From: an uncultured Pseudomonadota bacterium
GTDB taxonomy: Bacteria; Pseudomonadota; Gammaproteobacteria; Burkholderiales; Eutrophovitaceae
Length of the DNA: 16,882 nt
Reading direction: 5' to 3'
Assembly (NCBI GenBank): GCA_937983055.1
Contig: CALJLA010000255.1
Coordinates: 1-16,882 of the forward strand
Shown: positions 7,350 through 14,253 of the stretch, piece after piece
How the letters are laid out: each line of letters opens with the position of its first letter
Position numbering within the stretch: the first letter of the stretch is position 1
Notes under the pieces: generated by a model
What the model saw: only the letters and a program-made list of their open reading frames with translations
Databases searched by the model: none
Told to the model about the DNA's origin: nothing
Translations under genes and position numbers: made by a program

Positions 7350-8930
7350 ATGCATCGATTCGACACAGCGGTTATCGGCAGCGGCCTGGCCGGCTTGACT
7401 GTGGCCCTTCATCTCGCGGAGCACCGCAAGGTCGGCATCATCACCAAGCGGGCCGTGCTAGACGGCGCGAGCAACTGGGCCCAGGGAGGCATCGCCGCCG
7501 TGCTGGCCAAGGACGATTCGCCCGAAGCCCATATCCGGGACACCGAAATTGCCGGCGCAGGCCTGTGCGATCCCGCAGTGACACGCCAGGTGGTCGAGCG
7601 CGGACGCGAGTGCGTCGAATGGCTGATTGCGCAGGGCGTTCCTTTTACCCGGGACACCGCCTCGGAGGTGGGCTACCACCTCACCCGTGAAGGCGGACAC
7701 AGCCACCGCCGAGTGATCCATGCTGCCGACGCCACCGGCCATGCAGTGCAAACAACGCTCGAGGGCAAGGTCAAGGCGCACCCGAACATCACGGTGCTCG
7801 AGCAGCATGTAGCCATCGACCTGATCACCGGCGCCAAGCTCGGGATGGGCGGCGCCAGCTGCCACGGCCTGTACGCGCTGGACGACCTCCACGCGCGGGT
7901 GGTGACCATCGCTGCCGAGCAGGTGGTGCTCGCGACCGGTGGCGCCGGCAAGGTCTACCTGTACACCACCAATCCGGACACCGCTACCGGCGACGGGGTT
8001 GCCATCGGGTGGCGCGCCGGCTGCCGGGTGGCGAACATGGAGTTCATACAGTTCCATCCGACCTGCCTGTACCATCCGCACGCGAAGTCGTTCCTCATCA
8101 GCGAAGCGGTACGCGGCGAGGGCGGCGTGCTCCGGTTGCCGGACGGAACCCGGTTCATGACCGCGCACGATCCCCGGGCGGAACTGGCGCCACGCGACAT
8201 CGTGGCGCGGGCGATCGACTTCGAAATGAAAAAGCGTGGCCTGGATTGCGTCTACCTCGACATATCACACAAGTCCGCCGATTTCCTTACCCAGCATTTT
8301 CCAACCATCCACGCCCGCTGCCTGGAGCTTGGCATCGACATTGCACGCGAGCCCATCCCGGTCGTGCCGGCGGCGCACTATGTCTGCGGCGGCATCCAGA
8401 CGGATCTGGCCGGCTGCACCGACCTCTCAGGCCTCTATGCAGTGGGCGAAACCGCGCACACCGGCCTGCACGGCGCCAATCGCCTCGCCAGCAACTCTCT
8501 TCTTGAGTGTCTGGTTTTCGGGCGCAACGCTGCGCGACACATCCTGTCCCAGCCGCGCAAACCGGTAGCGGCCCTGCCCGATTGGGATGAGAGCCGGGTC
8601 ACGGACGCCGACGAGGAGATCGTGATCTCGCACAACTGGGATGAACTGCGACGATTCATGTGGGACTACGTCGGCATCGTGCGCACCAGCAAGCGGCTTG
8701 AGCGTGCCATGCATCGAATACGCATGCTCTCGGAGGAGATCCACGAGTACTACTCGAATTTCCGGGTCACCGGTGACCTGCTCGAACTGCGCAATCTGGT
8801 GCTCACGGCCGACCTGATAGTGAGAAGCGCCCAGCAGCGAACCGAAAGTCGGGGTCTTCATTTCAGCCGCGACTATCCGGCCCAAAGCGACCCGGCGCGC
8901 AATACGGTCCTGGTCCCGGCGCCGGGCTAG
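7350..8930 (+). CDS. nadB: L-aspartate oxidase
   Basis: FAD enzyme that oxidises L-aspartate to iminoaspartate, the first step of de novo NAD synthesis; quinolinate synthase NadA uses the product. The 526-residue protein begins with the dinucleotide fold VIGSGLAGL (8-16). SNWAQGGIAAVL follows at 41-52. Active-site positions are E113 (REGGHSHRR), H236 (QFHPTCLY), R282, H343 (PAAHYVCGG) and R378 (GANRLASNSLLE), matching E. coli E121, H244, R290, H351 and R386. The helical C-terminal domain is complete. ATG 7350 is preferred over the in-frame TTG at 7335, with a weak GAAAG 8 nt upstream. It is divergent from algU, as in Pseudomonas and E. coli. Its stop lies 8 bp from that of convergent ygfX. 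Confidence 0.97.
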   Translation: MHRFDTAVIGSGLAGLTVALHLAEHRKVGIITKRAVLDGASNWAQGGIAAVLAKDDSPEAHIRDTEIAGAGLCDPAVTRQVVERGRECVEWLIAQGVPFTRDTASEVGYHLTREGGHSHRRVIHAADATGHAVQTTLEGKVKAHPNITVLEQHVAIDLITGAKLGMGGASCHGLYALDDLHARVVTIAAEQVVLATGGAGKVYLYTTNPDTATGDGVAIGWRAGCRVANMEFIQFHPTCLYHPHAKSFLISEAVRGEGGVLRLPDGTRFMTAHDPRAELAPRDIVARAIDFEMKKRGLDCVYLDISHKSADFLTQHFPTIHARCLELGIDIAREPIPVVPAAHYVCGGIQTDLAGCTDLSGLYAVGETAHTGLHGANRLASNSLLECLVFGRNAARHILSQPRKPVAALPDWDESRVTDADEEIVISHNWDELRRFMWDYVGIVRTSKRLERAMHRIRMLSEEIHEYYSNFRVTGDLLELRNLVLTADLIVRSAQQRTESRGLHFSRDYPAQSDPARNTVLVPAPG

Positions 8931-8938
8931 CGCCCGCC

Positions 8939-9367
8939 TCAACCATGCAGTGCAAGCATCACGCGAAGGCCCCGAAGCGCATCGGCTTCGACCTGCAATG
9001 GAGTGAGAACGACATCGAGCGAGCCGCCTTCGTCCAGCGCGATCGTGAGCACCACCAGCCAGGGGCTTGCCAGCCATCCCTGCTGCAGACTGCCTGCCAC
9101 CTCGATGCCTCGGCGCAGCCTGCAGCGGCAGCGACCGTCGTCCGCCAGGCGCAGCGCATCGCAGGCGTCGCCCGAGTTGCGCAACGCGAGGGTTCGCAAC
9201 GGCCGCCAGGCGCATGCTGCCGCCGCCGCGCAGGCCGGCACTGTGAACCAGGCCGGCGCGCCCACTGACGCCACCGCCAGTACGGCAGCCAGATAAGGCA
9301 GGCTCAGGATCAATGCAAAACATCCGGACGGCCTGATCTCGACATGCGTCACGGCACGTGGGCGCAT
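8939..9367 (-). CDS. YgfX (CptA)-like small membrane protein
   Basis: A 142-residue membrane protein resembling E. coli YgfX, reported there as an inner-membrane factor affecting MreB/FtsZ. It has a short N-terminus (THVEIRPSG) and two hydrophobic helices (about 17-37 and 39-55). The cytosolic domain carries the family pattern LQQGWLASPWLVVLTIAL and then LTPLQVEADALRGLRVML. Family members usually lie next to sdhE; here sdhE is absent, with only 35 bp separating this gene from divergent ygfZ. The ATG at 9367 gives the longest product. A GTG at 9352 is possible and would leave room for a leader, since the upstream -10-like TATAAG ends only 4 nt before ATG 9367. The similarity is by eye, so the family is probable and the function unproven. 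Confidence 0.75.
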   Translation of the reverse strand: MRPRAVTHVEIRPSGCFALILSLPYLAAVLAVASVGAPAWFTVPACAAAAACAWRPLRTLALRNSGDACDALRLADDGRCRCRLRRGIEVAGSLQQGWLASPWLVVLTIALDEGGSLDVVLTPLQVEADALRGLRVMLALHG

Positions 9368-9373
9368 TGAACT

Positions 9374-9379
9374 TATAAT
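9374..9379 (+). promoter_or_regulatory. -10 element for the ygfZ operon
   Basis: A perfect TATAAT lies 23 bp before the ygfZ ATG. It is followed by CCGC as at other candidate promoters here, and predicts a start near 9386 with a leader of about 17 nt. The -35 at 17 bp (ACGGCA, 9351-9356) matches weakly. TTATAA within it is palindromic and also offers TATAAG on the minus strand (9377-9372) towards ygfX. Confidence 0.6.
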
Positions 9380-9402
9380 CCGCTCGGCTATCGAGTCACA
9401 TT

Positions 9403-10440
9403 ATGGCCACTTATACCGACTGGCGTGCATTTCTTGAGGCCGAGGGCGCGCAGCTGTCTGCCGACGGCGCGGTGGCGCATTTTGGTGCGCCGGACCATGA
9501 GTTGCAGGCGGCAGCCGATCGCGGCGCCGTTGTGCCGCTCACGCACCTCGGCGTGGTCAGCGCGAGCGGTCGCGATGCCAAGCCGTTTCTTCAGGCCCAG
9601 TTGACCAGCGACCTCGAGGAAATCGGCCCGGAGCGGGCGGGATTCAGCGGATATTGCTCGCCGAAAGGCCGCTTGATCGCAATACCCCTGTTGCTGTTGG
9701 CCGACCAAGCCTATCTGCTGGTTGTCCCCAGAGCCATGGCACCGTCACTGGCAAGCCGGCTGAGGCGATTCGTACTTCGCGCGCAAGTCAATATCGAAGA
9801 TGCCAGCGACCGCTTGGCGATGATCGGCACGATCGCGTCGCAGGCGATCGAGGCGAATGGCATTCCGGGGCATGGAATCCGGCCGGAATTTCAGGTAGTG
9901 CGGTCCGGGGAAGACCTTTCCGTCTCGCTACCGGGCAGCCGCGTGCTGTGGCTGTGCCGTCCGGAGCAGGCTCCGGCCCGGTGGCGGCGTCTGGCAGATG
10001 ATGCCGTGCCGGCCGGCCGGGGCGCCTGGGATTTGGCGGCGGTTCGTGCTGGGCTGGCCGAGATCGTTCCGGCCACCCAGGAGGCGTTTCTGCCCCAAAT
10101 GCTGGGACTGGAGCAGGTCGGTGCCGTGAGCTTCACCAAGGGCTGCTATCCGGGGCAGGAGATCGTCGCCCGAGCCCGTTATCTGGGCGACCTGAAGCGG
10201 CGGCTATATCGGGCGCGGTCTGCAGCACGGGCCGCTCCCGGCGACCCAGTGTTCGCCGCGACCGGTGGCGATGCCGTGGGCCAGATCGCGGCTGTTGCCC
10301 CTTCGCCGGATGGCGGATTCGAACTGCTTGCCGTGCTCCTGCGCGAACAGGCGGGCAACCGGTTGCGCATCGGTGGCGAGGTCAAGGGAGACCTGACCCT
10401 GGAGGCGCCGCCCGCGCCTGCGGCCGCCGGCGCCAATTGA
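9403..10440 (+). CDS. ygfZ: Folate-binding protein YgfZ (Fe-S protein maintenance)
   Basis: Cytosolic tetrahydrofolate-binding protein of the GcvT-like fold that supports assembly or repair of certain Fe-S enzymes, such as MiaB in E. coli. The 345-residue protein carries the diagnostic K-G-C-Y-P-G-Q-E motif at 246-253 with the conserved Cys248. Preceding LPQMLGLEQVGAVSF and following VARARYLGDLKRRLYR are also typical. The N-terminal part (VPLTHLGVVSASGRDAKPFLQAQLTSD) matches the GcvT-like domain. ATG at 9403; the leader appears short and lacks a strong Shine-Dalgarno sequence. It is the first gene of a three-gene operon: the next gene starts within its stop codon. The tail is Ala/Pro-rich. 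Confidence 0.94.
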   Translation: MATYTDWRAFLEAEGAQLSADGAVAHFGAPDHELQAAADRGAVVPLTHLGVVSASGRDAKPFLQAQLTSDLEEIGPERAGFSGYCSPKGRLIAIPLLLLADQAYLLVVPRAMAPSLASRLRRFVLRAQVNIEDASDRLAMIGTIASQAIEANGIPGHGIRPEFQVVRSGEDLSVSLPGSRVLWLCRPEQAPARWRRLADDAVPAGRGAWDLAAVRAGLAEIVPATQEAFLPQMLGLEQVGAVSFTKGCYPGQEIVARARYLGDLKRRLYRARSAARAAPGDPVFAATGGDAVGQIAAVAPSPDGGFELLAVLLREQAGNRLRIGGEVKGDLTLEAPPAPAAAGAN

Positions 10441-10724
10441 GTTTCAGCTGCTACGTCTACTACCGCATCGCCCCCGGCCAGGCGGCACAGGCCGAAGGCC
10501 TGGTGTGGCGAACCATGCACGAGCTGACTGAGCGGTTCGGCGTGTCGGCAAGGCTCGCTCGCAAGGTCGGGCAGCCAACCCTCTGGATGGAGATCTATGA
10601 CGGTATCGAGTGCAGCCCGGCCGATTTTGTCGCCGCCCTCGAGGCCCTGGCAGATGGAGCCGGGCTGGCGGCTGCGCTCGAGCCGGGTGACCGACGCCAT
10701 GTAGAGGTGTTCGAATGTGCCTGA
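10437..10724 (+). CDS. DUF4936 family protein, TTG start
   Basis: A 95-residue protein of unknown function resembling DUF4936 proteins. It opens with a CYVYYRIAPGQAAQAEGL strand-helix unit, has a conserved central QPTLWMEIYDG, and ends GDRRHVEVFECA. The pattern looks like a small ferredoxin-like/dimeric alpha-beta-barrel fold, which is inference. The only start that keeps the conserved N-terminus is TTG at 10437, overlapping the ygfZ stop as TTGA; no Shine-Dalgarno sequence is visible, so termination-reinitiation is likely. Its 3' end overlaps the next gene by 10 bp. Overlaps on both sides tie its expression closely to ygfZ and the NRDE gene. No signal peptide or membrane segment is seen. Confidence 0.82.
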   Translation: MSFSCYVYYRIAPGQAAQAEGLVWRTMHELTERFGVSARLARKVGQPTLWMEIYDGIECSPADFVAALEALADGAGLAAALEPGDRRHVEVFECA

Positions 10725-11497
10725 TCCTGTTTGCCTGGCATGCGCATCCCCGATACCGCCTCATTTTTGCCGCGAATCGGGACGAGTACTTCCGGCGTCC
10801 GGCAGCGGCGGCAGCCCAGTGGACTGATCTTCCAGGGGTGCTTGGCGGTCGCGACCTGGACAAGGGCGGTAGCTGGCTTGCGATCGACCGTCTGGGTCGC
10901 TGGGCAGCCGTAACCAACATTCGCGCGCGGCCTTCGCGCCCGCTTGGCGACCGGTCTCGCGGTTTCCTGGTCAGGGACTATTTCGTTCGCGACCAGCCGG
11001 CATGCGCATATGCCGGTACCGTTCAACGGGAGGCCGCGGCATTTCCGGGCTTCAACCTGCTGGTCGGCGACGCGCAGTCCCTGCTTTACGTGTCCAGCCA
11101 CCGGGCGGAGCCTACCCCGGTGGCCGCGGGAATACATGGCCTGAGCAACGGCCAGCTGGACACCCCGTGGCCGAAGGTCCGAAGGGGAATCGCACGACTG
11201 GAAGCGCTCTCGAAGGCACCGGAAGATGCACTGACGGCCGGTTTGTTCGAACTGCTGCTCGATCGCACCCGGGCAGCCGACGCGGAGCTCCCCGATACCG
11301 GCGTCGGCCTCGAGTGGGAGCGCACCCTTTCGGCACCCTTCATCGTGGCCGACGGCTACGGGACCCGGGCCTCGACGGTGTTGCTGGTCGACAGCGAGGG
11401 CAACGGCCGTTTCGAGGAACGCAGTTTCGGGCCGTGCGGGGTTGCGCAAGGCCGGCGGCAATTCTTGATTGGCGCGGGGGCGCAGGCCACTGATTAG
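10715..11497 (+). CDS. NRDE/TANGO2-family protein
   Basis: A 260-residue cytosolic protein of the NRDE (transport and Golgi organisation 2, TANGO2) family. The hallmark N-terminus MCLILFAW has Cys2, which could become an N-terminal nucleophile after Met removal. The name-giving NRDE is at 21-24 (AANRDEYFRRP). Further family motifs are GGRDLDKGGSWLAID, GRWAAVTNIR, FNLLVGD and HGLSNGQLDTPWPKV, and ASTVLLVDSEGN near the C-terminus. Eukaryotic relatives have been linked to haem trafficking and lipid metabolism; the bacterial role is unsettled. ATG 10715 has GAGG 7 nt upstream inside the preceding gene and overlaps that gene by 10 bp. Its stop overlaps the convergent acetyltransferase stop by 4 bp (TTAG, 11494-11497). 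Family is confident; function is not. Confidence 0.92.
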   Translation: MCLILFAWHAHPRYRLIFAANRDEYFRRPAAAAAQWTDLPGVLGGRDLDKGGSWLAIDRLGRWAAVTNIRARPSRPLGDRSRGFLVRDYFVRDQPACAYAGTVQREAAAFPGFNLLVGDAQSLLYVSSHRAEPTPVAAGIHGLSNGQLDTPWPKVRRGIARLEALSKAPEDALTAGLFELLLDRTRAADAELPDTGVGLEWERTLSAPFIVADGYGTRASTVLLVDSEGNGRFEERSFGPCGVAQGRRQFLIGAGAQATD

Positions 11498-11928
11498 CCC
11501 AGGTCGCGCCGCATGCGCCGATGCGGTATGCCCGCCTCGATAAATTCGTCGCCTTCCGGGACAAAGCCAAATCGCCGATAAAACGGCAAGGCGTGAGTCT
11601 GAGCGTTGAGCTCGATACTGCGAAAACCTCGCACCATCGCCAGATCGATGAGGCAGCTCAGCAGCGCCGAACCGATACCCTGGCCACGCGCGGCTTTGAT
11701 GACGGCCATGCGTCCGATGTGACCGTCCGGCAGCAAGCGTCCGGTTCCGATGGCTTCGCCGCCCATTTCCGCCACCACGTGATCACACTGCGGGTCCAGA
11801 CCATCCCATTCCAGCTCGGCCGGCACCCGCTGCTCGCGCACGAACACCTGCTCGCGCACCCTGCGCAGGGCCGATGCATCCGTCGCCCAGTCGGCCTGAC
11901 GCACCGTGACGTTTCCGATACGACGCAT
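11494..11928 (-). CDS. GNAT family N-acetyltransferase
   Basis: A 144-residue acetyl-CoA-dependent acyltransferase of the GNAT fold. The opening block RRVREQVFVREQRVPAELE, then DPQCDHVVAE, is typical of the ElaA/YjcF-like branch. Acetyl-CoA motif A is MAVIKAARGQGIGSALL (about 74-90), with the pyrophosphate-binding RGQGIG. Motif B is LNAQTHALPFYRRFGFVPEGDEF. The acceptor substrate cannot be told from sequence. ATG at 11928 has no Shine-Dalgarno sequence, and a perfect TATAAT ends 6 nt before it on the same strand, suggesting a leaderless mRNA. It is divergent from the lipoprotein gene and convergent with the NRDE gene. Confidence 0.92.
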   Translation of the reverse strand: MRRIGNVTVRQADWATDASALRRVREQVFVREQRVPAELEWDGLDPQCDHVVAEMGGEAIGTGRLLPDGHIGRMAVIKAARGQGIGSALLSCLIDLAMVRGFRSIELNAQTHALPFYRRFGFVPEGDEFIEAGIPHRRMRRDLG

Positions 11929-11934
11929 CGGCGG

Positions 11935-11942
11935 ATTATATT
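11935..11942. promoter_or_regulatory. Overlapping divergent -10 elements
   Basis: The 20-bp gap between two divergent genes holds ATTATATT. Read on the minus strand, 11940-11935 is TATAAT (perfect -10), ending 6 nt before the acetyltransferase ATG. Read on the plus strand, 11937-11942 is TATATT (five of six), ending 6 nt before the lipoprotein ATG. Each would place transcription initiation at or next to the A of its start codon. No convincing -35 is visible either way. Confidence 0.5.
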
Positions 11943-11948
11943 GATCGC

Positions 11949-13430
11949 ATGTGCGACCGGGGCTACCGCGCGATCTGGCTGTCGGTCCTGCTGCTGGCAG
12001 GGCTGCTGCAGGGCTGCGCCGGTCGATACTTCACGCCGGTCGCGGCGCCCCACGAACCGAGCGTGCATGCGCTGTCACAGTGGCCTTACCACGATCTGTG
12101 GACCGGCATCGTGTTCAACGGGGCCAAGGTGGGATTCAGCCATCTCGCCGTTACCGTTGCCGACGGCGTCCCCGGACTCTATCGCATTGAGTCCGAGGCG
12201 TCGCTGCAGTTTCACTTTCTCGGGTTCGGCAAAACCGTGCGCCTGCGCGCCGTCGATGTGGTCGACGAAAACCTGCACCTGGTACGGCTGGACGCCGCGC
12301 ATCACCTTGACGGCAACGACCTGGTCCTGAAAGGCACCGCTTCGCCGGAACGCATCGACCTGACGGTCGACAACAATGGACACCGCACCGAGCGCTCGAT
12401 AGCGCTGAACGGCGCCGTCGTGCCCACCAGCGCGCTGCTCATGTATCCGGTCCTGCATGGTCTCGAGGTCGGGCGGGAGTATCGTTACCAGGCCTTTAAC
12501 GGCGAAACACTGACGGTTTCCGAGGTAGTGCAGCGGGTGGAGGCCTTTGAGCGCAGCGAACTGTTCACAGGGCAGGCTTACCGAATAGAAACCCGCTTCC
12601 ACGGGCAGAAAACAACCAGCTGGATCGACCCATCGGGCCGCCCGCTGTTCGAACTGGCGCTTAACGGCGTGATGATCTCCGCCCTGGAGGAAGAGGCTGC
12701 GGCAAAGCGCTACCTTGTCACCGCGGCCCTGAACAAGCAGGACGTCATGCTTGACTTCAGCATGGTTGCGGTCGCTCGGCCGATCCCGACCCCCCGGGCA
12801 CTTACCCGCCTCTCAGTGCTGCTCGACGGCGAGGTGCCCGCCCCGCCGAGCGCCGGTAGCCAGCAGTGCACCCCGGCCGAAGGCGGCTGGCACTGCACGG
12901 TGGATATCGGGCGGCCGCTGCCGGGCGCGCCGGGCGAGGCGCGCCATCTCTTGTCTTCCCTCACCGTACCGCACGGTCACCCGAAAATCCGAGCGCTGGC
13001 CGGACGCATTGCGCAGGGCGCCGAGGACCCGCGCGAAATCATCGGTCGCATCGTCGACTGGCTAAGCGCCAACGTTCGCAGCCATCCGGCCGACAGTTTC
13101 TCGGCTCTGGATGTGCTCGAATCGGGCCGGGCGGAATGCCAGGGCCATGCCTACCTGTACACGGCCCTCGCCCGCGCCAACGGCATCCCGTCGCGGGTGA
13201 TGAACGGCCTGGTTTACTCGGCGGCGCACGATGCCTTCCTGTTTCACAGCTGGACCGAAAGCCTGGTTGACGGCCGCTGGATCGCCGTCGATCCGACCTT
13301 TGGCCAAATTCCGGCCGATGCGACACACCTGCGCATCGCAGAGGGTGAAGAGGCGGCCGACCTGCTGCCGCTGATCGACTGGGTGGGCCGGCTGTCGGTC
13401 AAAATACTCGACTTCAGCGACGGGCACTAA
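11949..13430 (+). CDS. Transglutaminase-fold lipoprotein
   Basis: A 493-residue predicted lipoprotein. A signal peptide with lipobox LLQGC (20... lipidated Cys23) is followed by a long beta-rich region (about 45-345), in which WTGIVFNGAKVGFSH looks like the start of a lipid-carrier-like or DUF3108-like domain. A transglutaminase-core domain (about 345-460) follows. The papain-like triad is visible: Cys397 (GRAECQGHAYLY), His433 (FLFHSWTES) and Asp448 (WIAVDPTFGQ). Such domains act as cysteine proteases, amidases or transferases; the substrate is unknown. Residue after Cys23 is Ala, so outer-membrane delivery by Lol is plausible. ATG 11949 has no Shine-Dalgarno sequence and a TATATT ends 6 nt upstream. 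The stop lies 3 bp from that of the convergent SDR gene. Confidence 0.88.
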   Translation: MCDRGYRAIWLSVLLLAGLLQGCAGRYFTPVAAPHEPSVHALSQWPYHDLWTGIVFNGAKVGFSHLAVTVADGVPGLYRIESEASLQFHFLGFGKTVRLRAVDVVDENLHLVRLDAAHHLDGNDLVLKGTASPERIDLTVDNNGHRTERSIALNGAVVPTSALLMYPVLHGLEVGREYRYQAFNGETLTVSEVVQRVEAFERSELFTGQAYRIETRFHGQKTTSWIDPSGRPLFELALNGVMISALEEEAAAKRYLVTAALNKQDVMLDFSMVAVARPIPTPRALTRLSVLLDGEVPAPPSAGSQQCTPAEGGWHCTVDIGRPLPGAPGEARHLLSSLTVPHGHPKIRALAGRIAQGAEDPREIIGRIVDWLSANVRSHPADSFSALDVLESGRAECQGHAYLYTALARANGIPSRVMNGLVYSAAHDAFLFHSWTESLVDGRWIAVDPTFGQIPADATHLRIAEGEEAADLLPLIDWVGRLSVKILDFSDGH

Positions 13431-13433
13431 CGC

Positions 13434-14174
13434 CTACAACGACGCGCCTCCACCGACCTCGATCACCGCGCCGTTGATATAGCTTGCCTCGTCGGATGCC
13501 AGAAAAGCATAGACGTTGGCGATTTCCTCCGGCTTGGCCAGCCGGCCCAGCGGCACCCGGTCGACCAGCGCGCTCATGACCTTTTCCGGGATCGACTGCA
13601 CGATCGCGGTCTCGACGAATCCGGGGCACACCGCGTTGGCGCGAATCCCCTTGCGGCCCAGTTCGCGCGCCCATGTCTTGGCCATGCCGATCACGCCGAA
13701 CTTGCTGGCCGCGTAATTGGTCTGGCCAAAGTTCCCATAAAGCCCCACGATCGAAGAGGCGTTCAGGATGACCCCCTGCCCCTGGCGCAGCATAACGTCC
13801 ACCACGGCCCTGGCGCAGTTGTAGGTGCCCTTGAGATTGATGTCGATGACCCGATCGAACTGGGTATCGCTCATGTTCTTGAACTGCGCGTCGGCCACGA
13901 TCCCGGCGTTGTTTACCAGCGTGTCGACCCGCCCGAAGGTATCGACCACCTTGGCGACCATCCGGTCGATCGCCGCCCGATCAGTCACATCCACCGCAAA
14001 CCCGGCGACGTCCCCTCCGTGCTCGCCAACCGTTTTCACCGCGGCGTCCACGTCGCTCTGCACCAGGTCGCAGACGACGACACTCGCGCCCTCCTGGGCA
14101 AACTTGATGGCCGTCGCGAGGCCGATGCCTCGTGCCGATCCGGTGATGATGCAGACTTTGTTCTTCAACCTCAT
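13434..14174 (-). CDS. FabG-like short-chain dehydrogenase/reductase
   Basis: A 246-residue classical SDR, probably NAD(P)H-dependent, tetrameric and cytosolic. The Rossmann motif TGSARGIG is at 11-18, NNAG at 88-91, and the catalytic tetrad is Asn113, Ser141, Tyr154 and Lys158 (YAASK). The C-terminus YINGAVIEVGGGASL is typical of FabG and acetoacetyl-CoA reductases. Asp36 after the second beta strand (VVVCDL) favours NAD(H), though this is an inference. It is not near fatty-acid or PHB genes, so the substrate is open: 3-oxoacyl-ACP/CoA or another ketone or alcohol. ATG 14174 has GGAGG 11 nt upstream, slightly long. The 79 bp upstream contain no clear promoter, and read-through from the transpeptidase gene is possible. 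Confidence 0.92.
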   Translation of the reverse strand: MRLKNKVCIITGSARGIGLATAIKFAQEGASVVVCDLVQSDVDAAVKTVGEHGGDVAGFAVDVTDRAAIDRMVAKVVDTFGRVDTLVNNAGIVADAQFKNMSDTQFDRVIDINLKGTYNCARAVVDVMLRQGQGVILNASSIVGLYGNFGQTNYAASKFGVIGMAKTWARELGRKGIRANAVCPGFVETAIVQSIPEKVMSALVDRVPLGRLAKPEEIANVYAFLASDEASYINGAVIEVGGGASL

Positions 14175-14253
14175 TTTTGATGCCGCCTCCGATTGGATTT
14201 CAGATCATGACAGCCAGGCAGGAAACGCGCGCCGAGGCCACCGCAGGTCCGGT

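Noticed and set aside
8922..8938. Short inverted repeat CGGGC/GCCCG around the nadB stop as a terminator
   Set aside because: The stem is only 5 bp with no T-tract on either strand, which is common by chance in DNA of this composition.
8427..9323. 298-codon open frame on the minus strand spanning the nadB 3' end and ygfX
   Set aside because: It overlaps the conserved nadB C-terminal domain and the better-supported ygfX frame; the translation shows no family pattern.
10595..11461. 288-codon minus-strand frame over the NRDE gene
   Set aside because: Antisense shadow of a gene with strong NRDE motifs and a good ribosome-binding site.
11521..12330. 269-codon plus-strand frame covering the acetyltransferase and the lipoprotein start
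   Set aside because: It crosses the divergent promoter region and is out of frame with both genes; composition is shadow-like.
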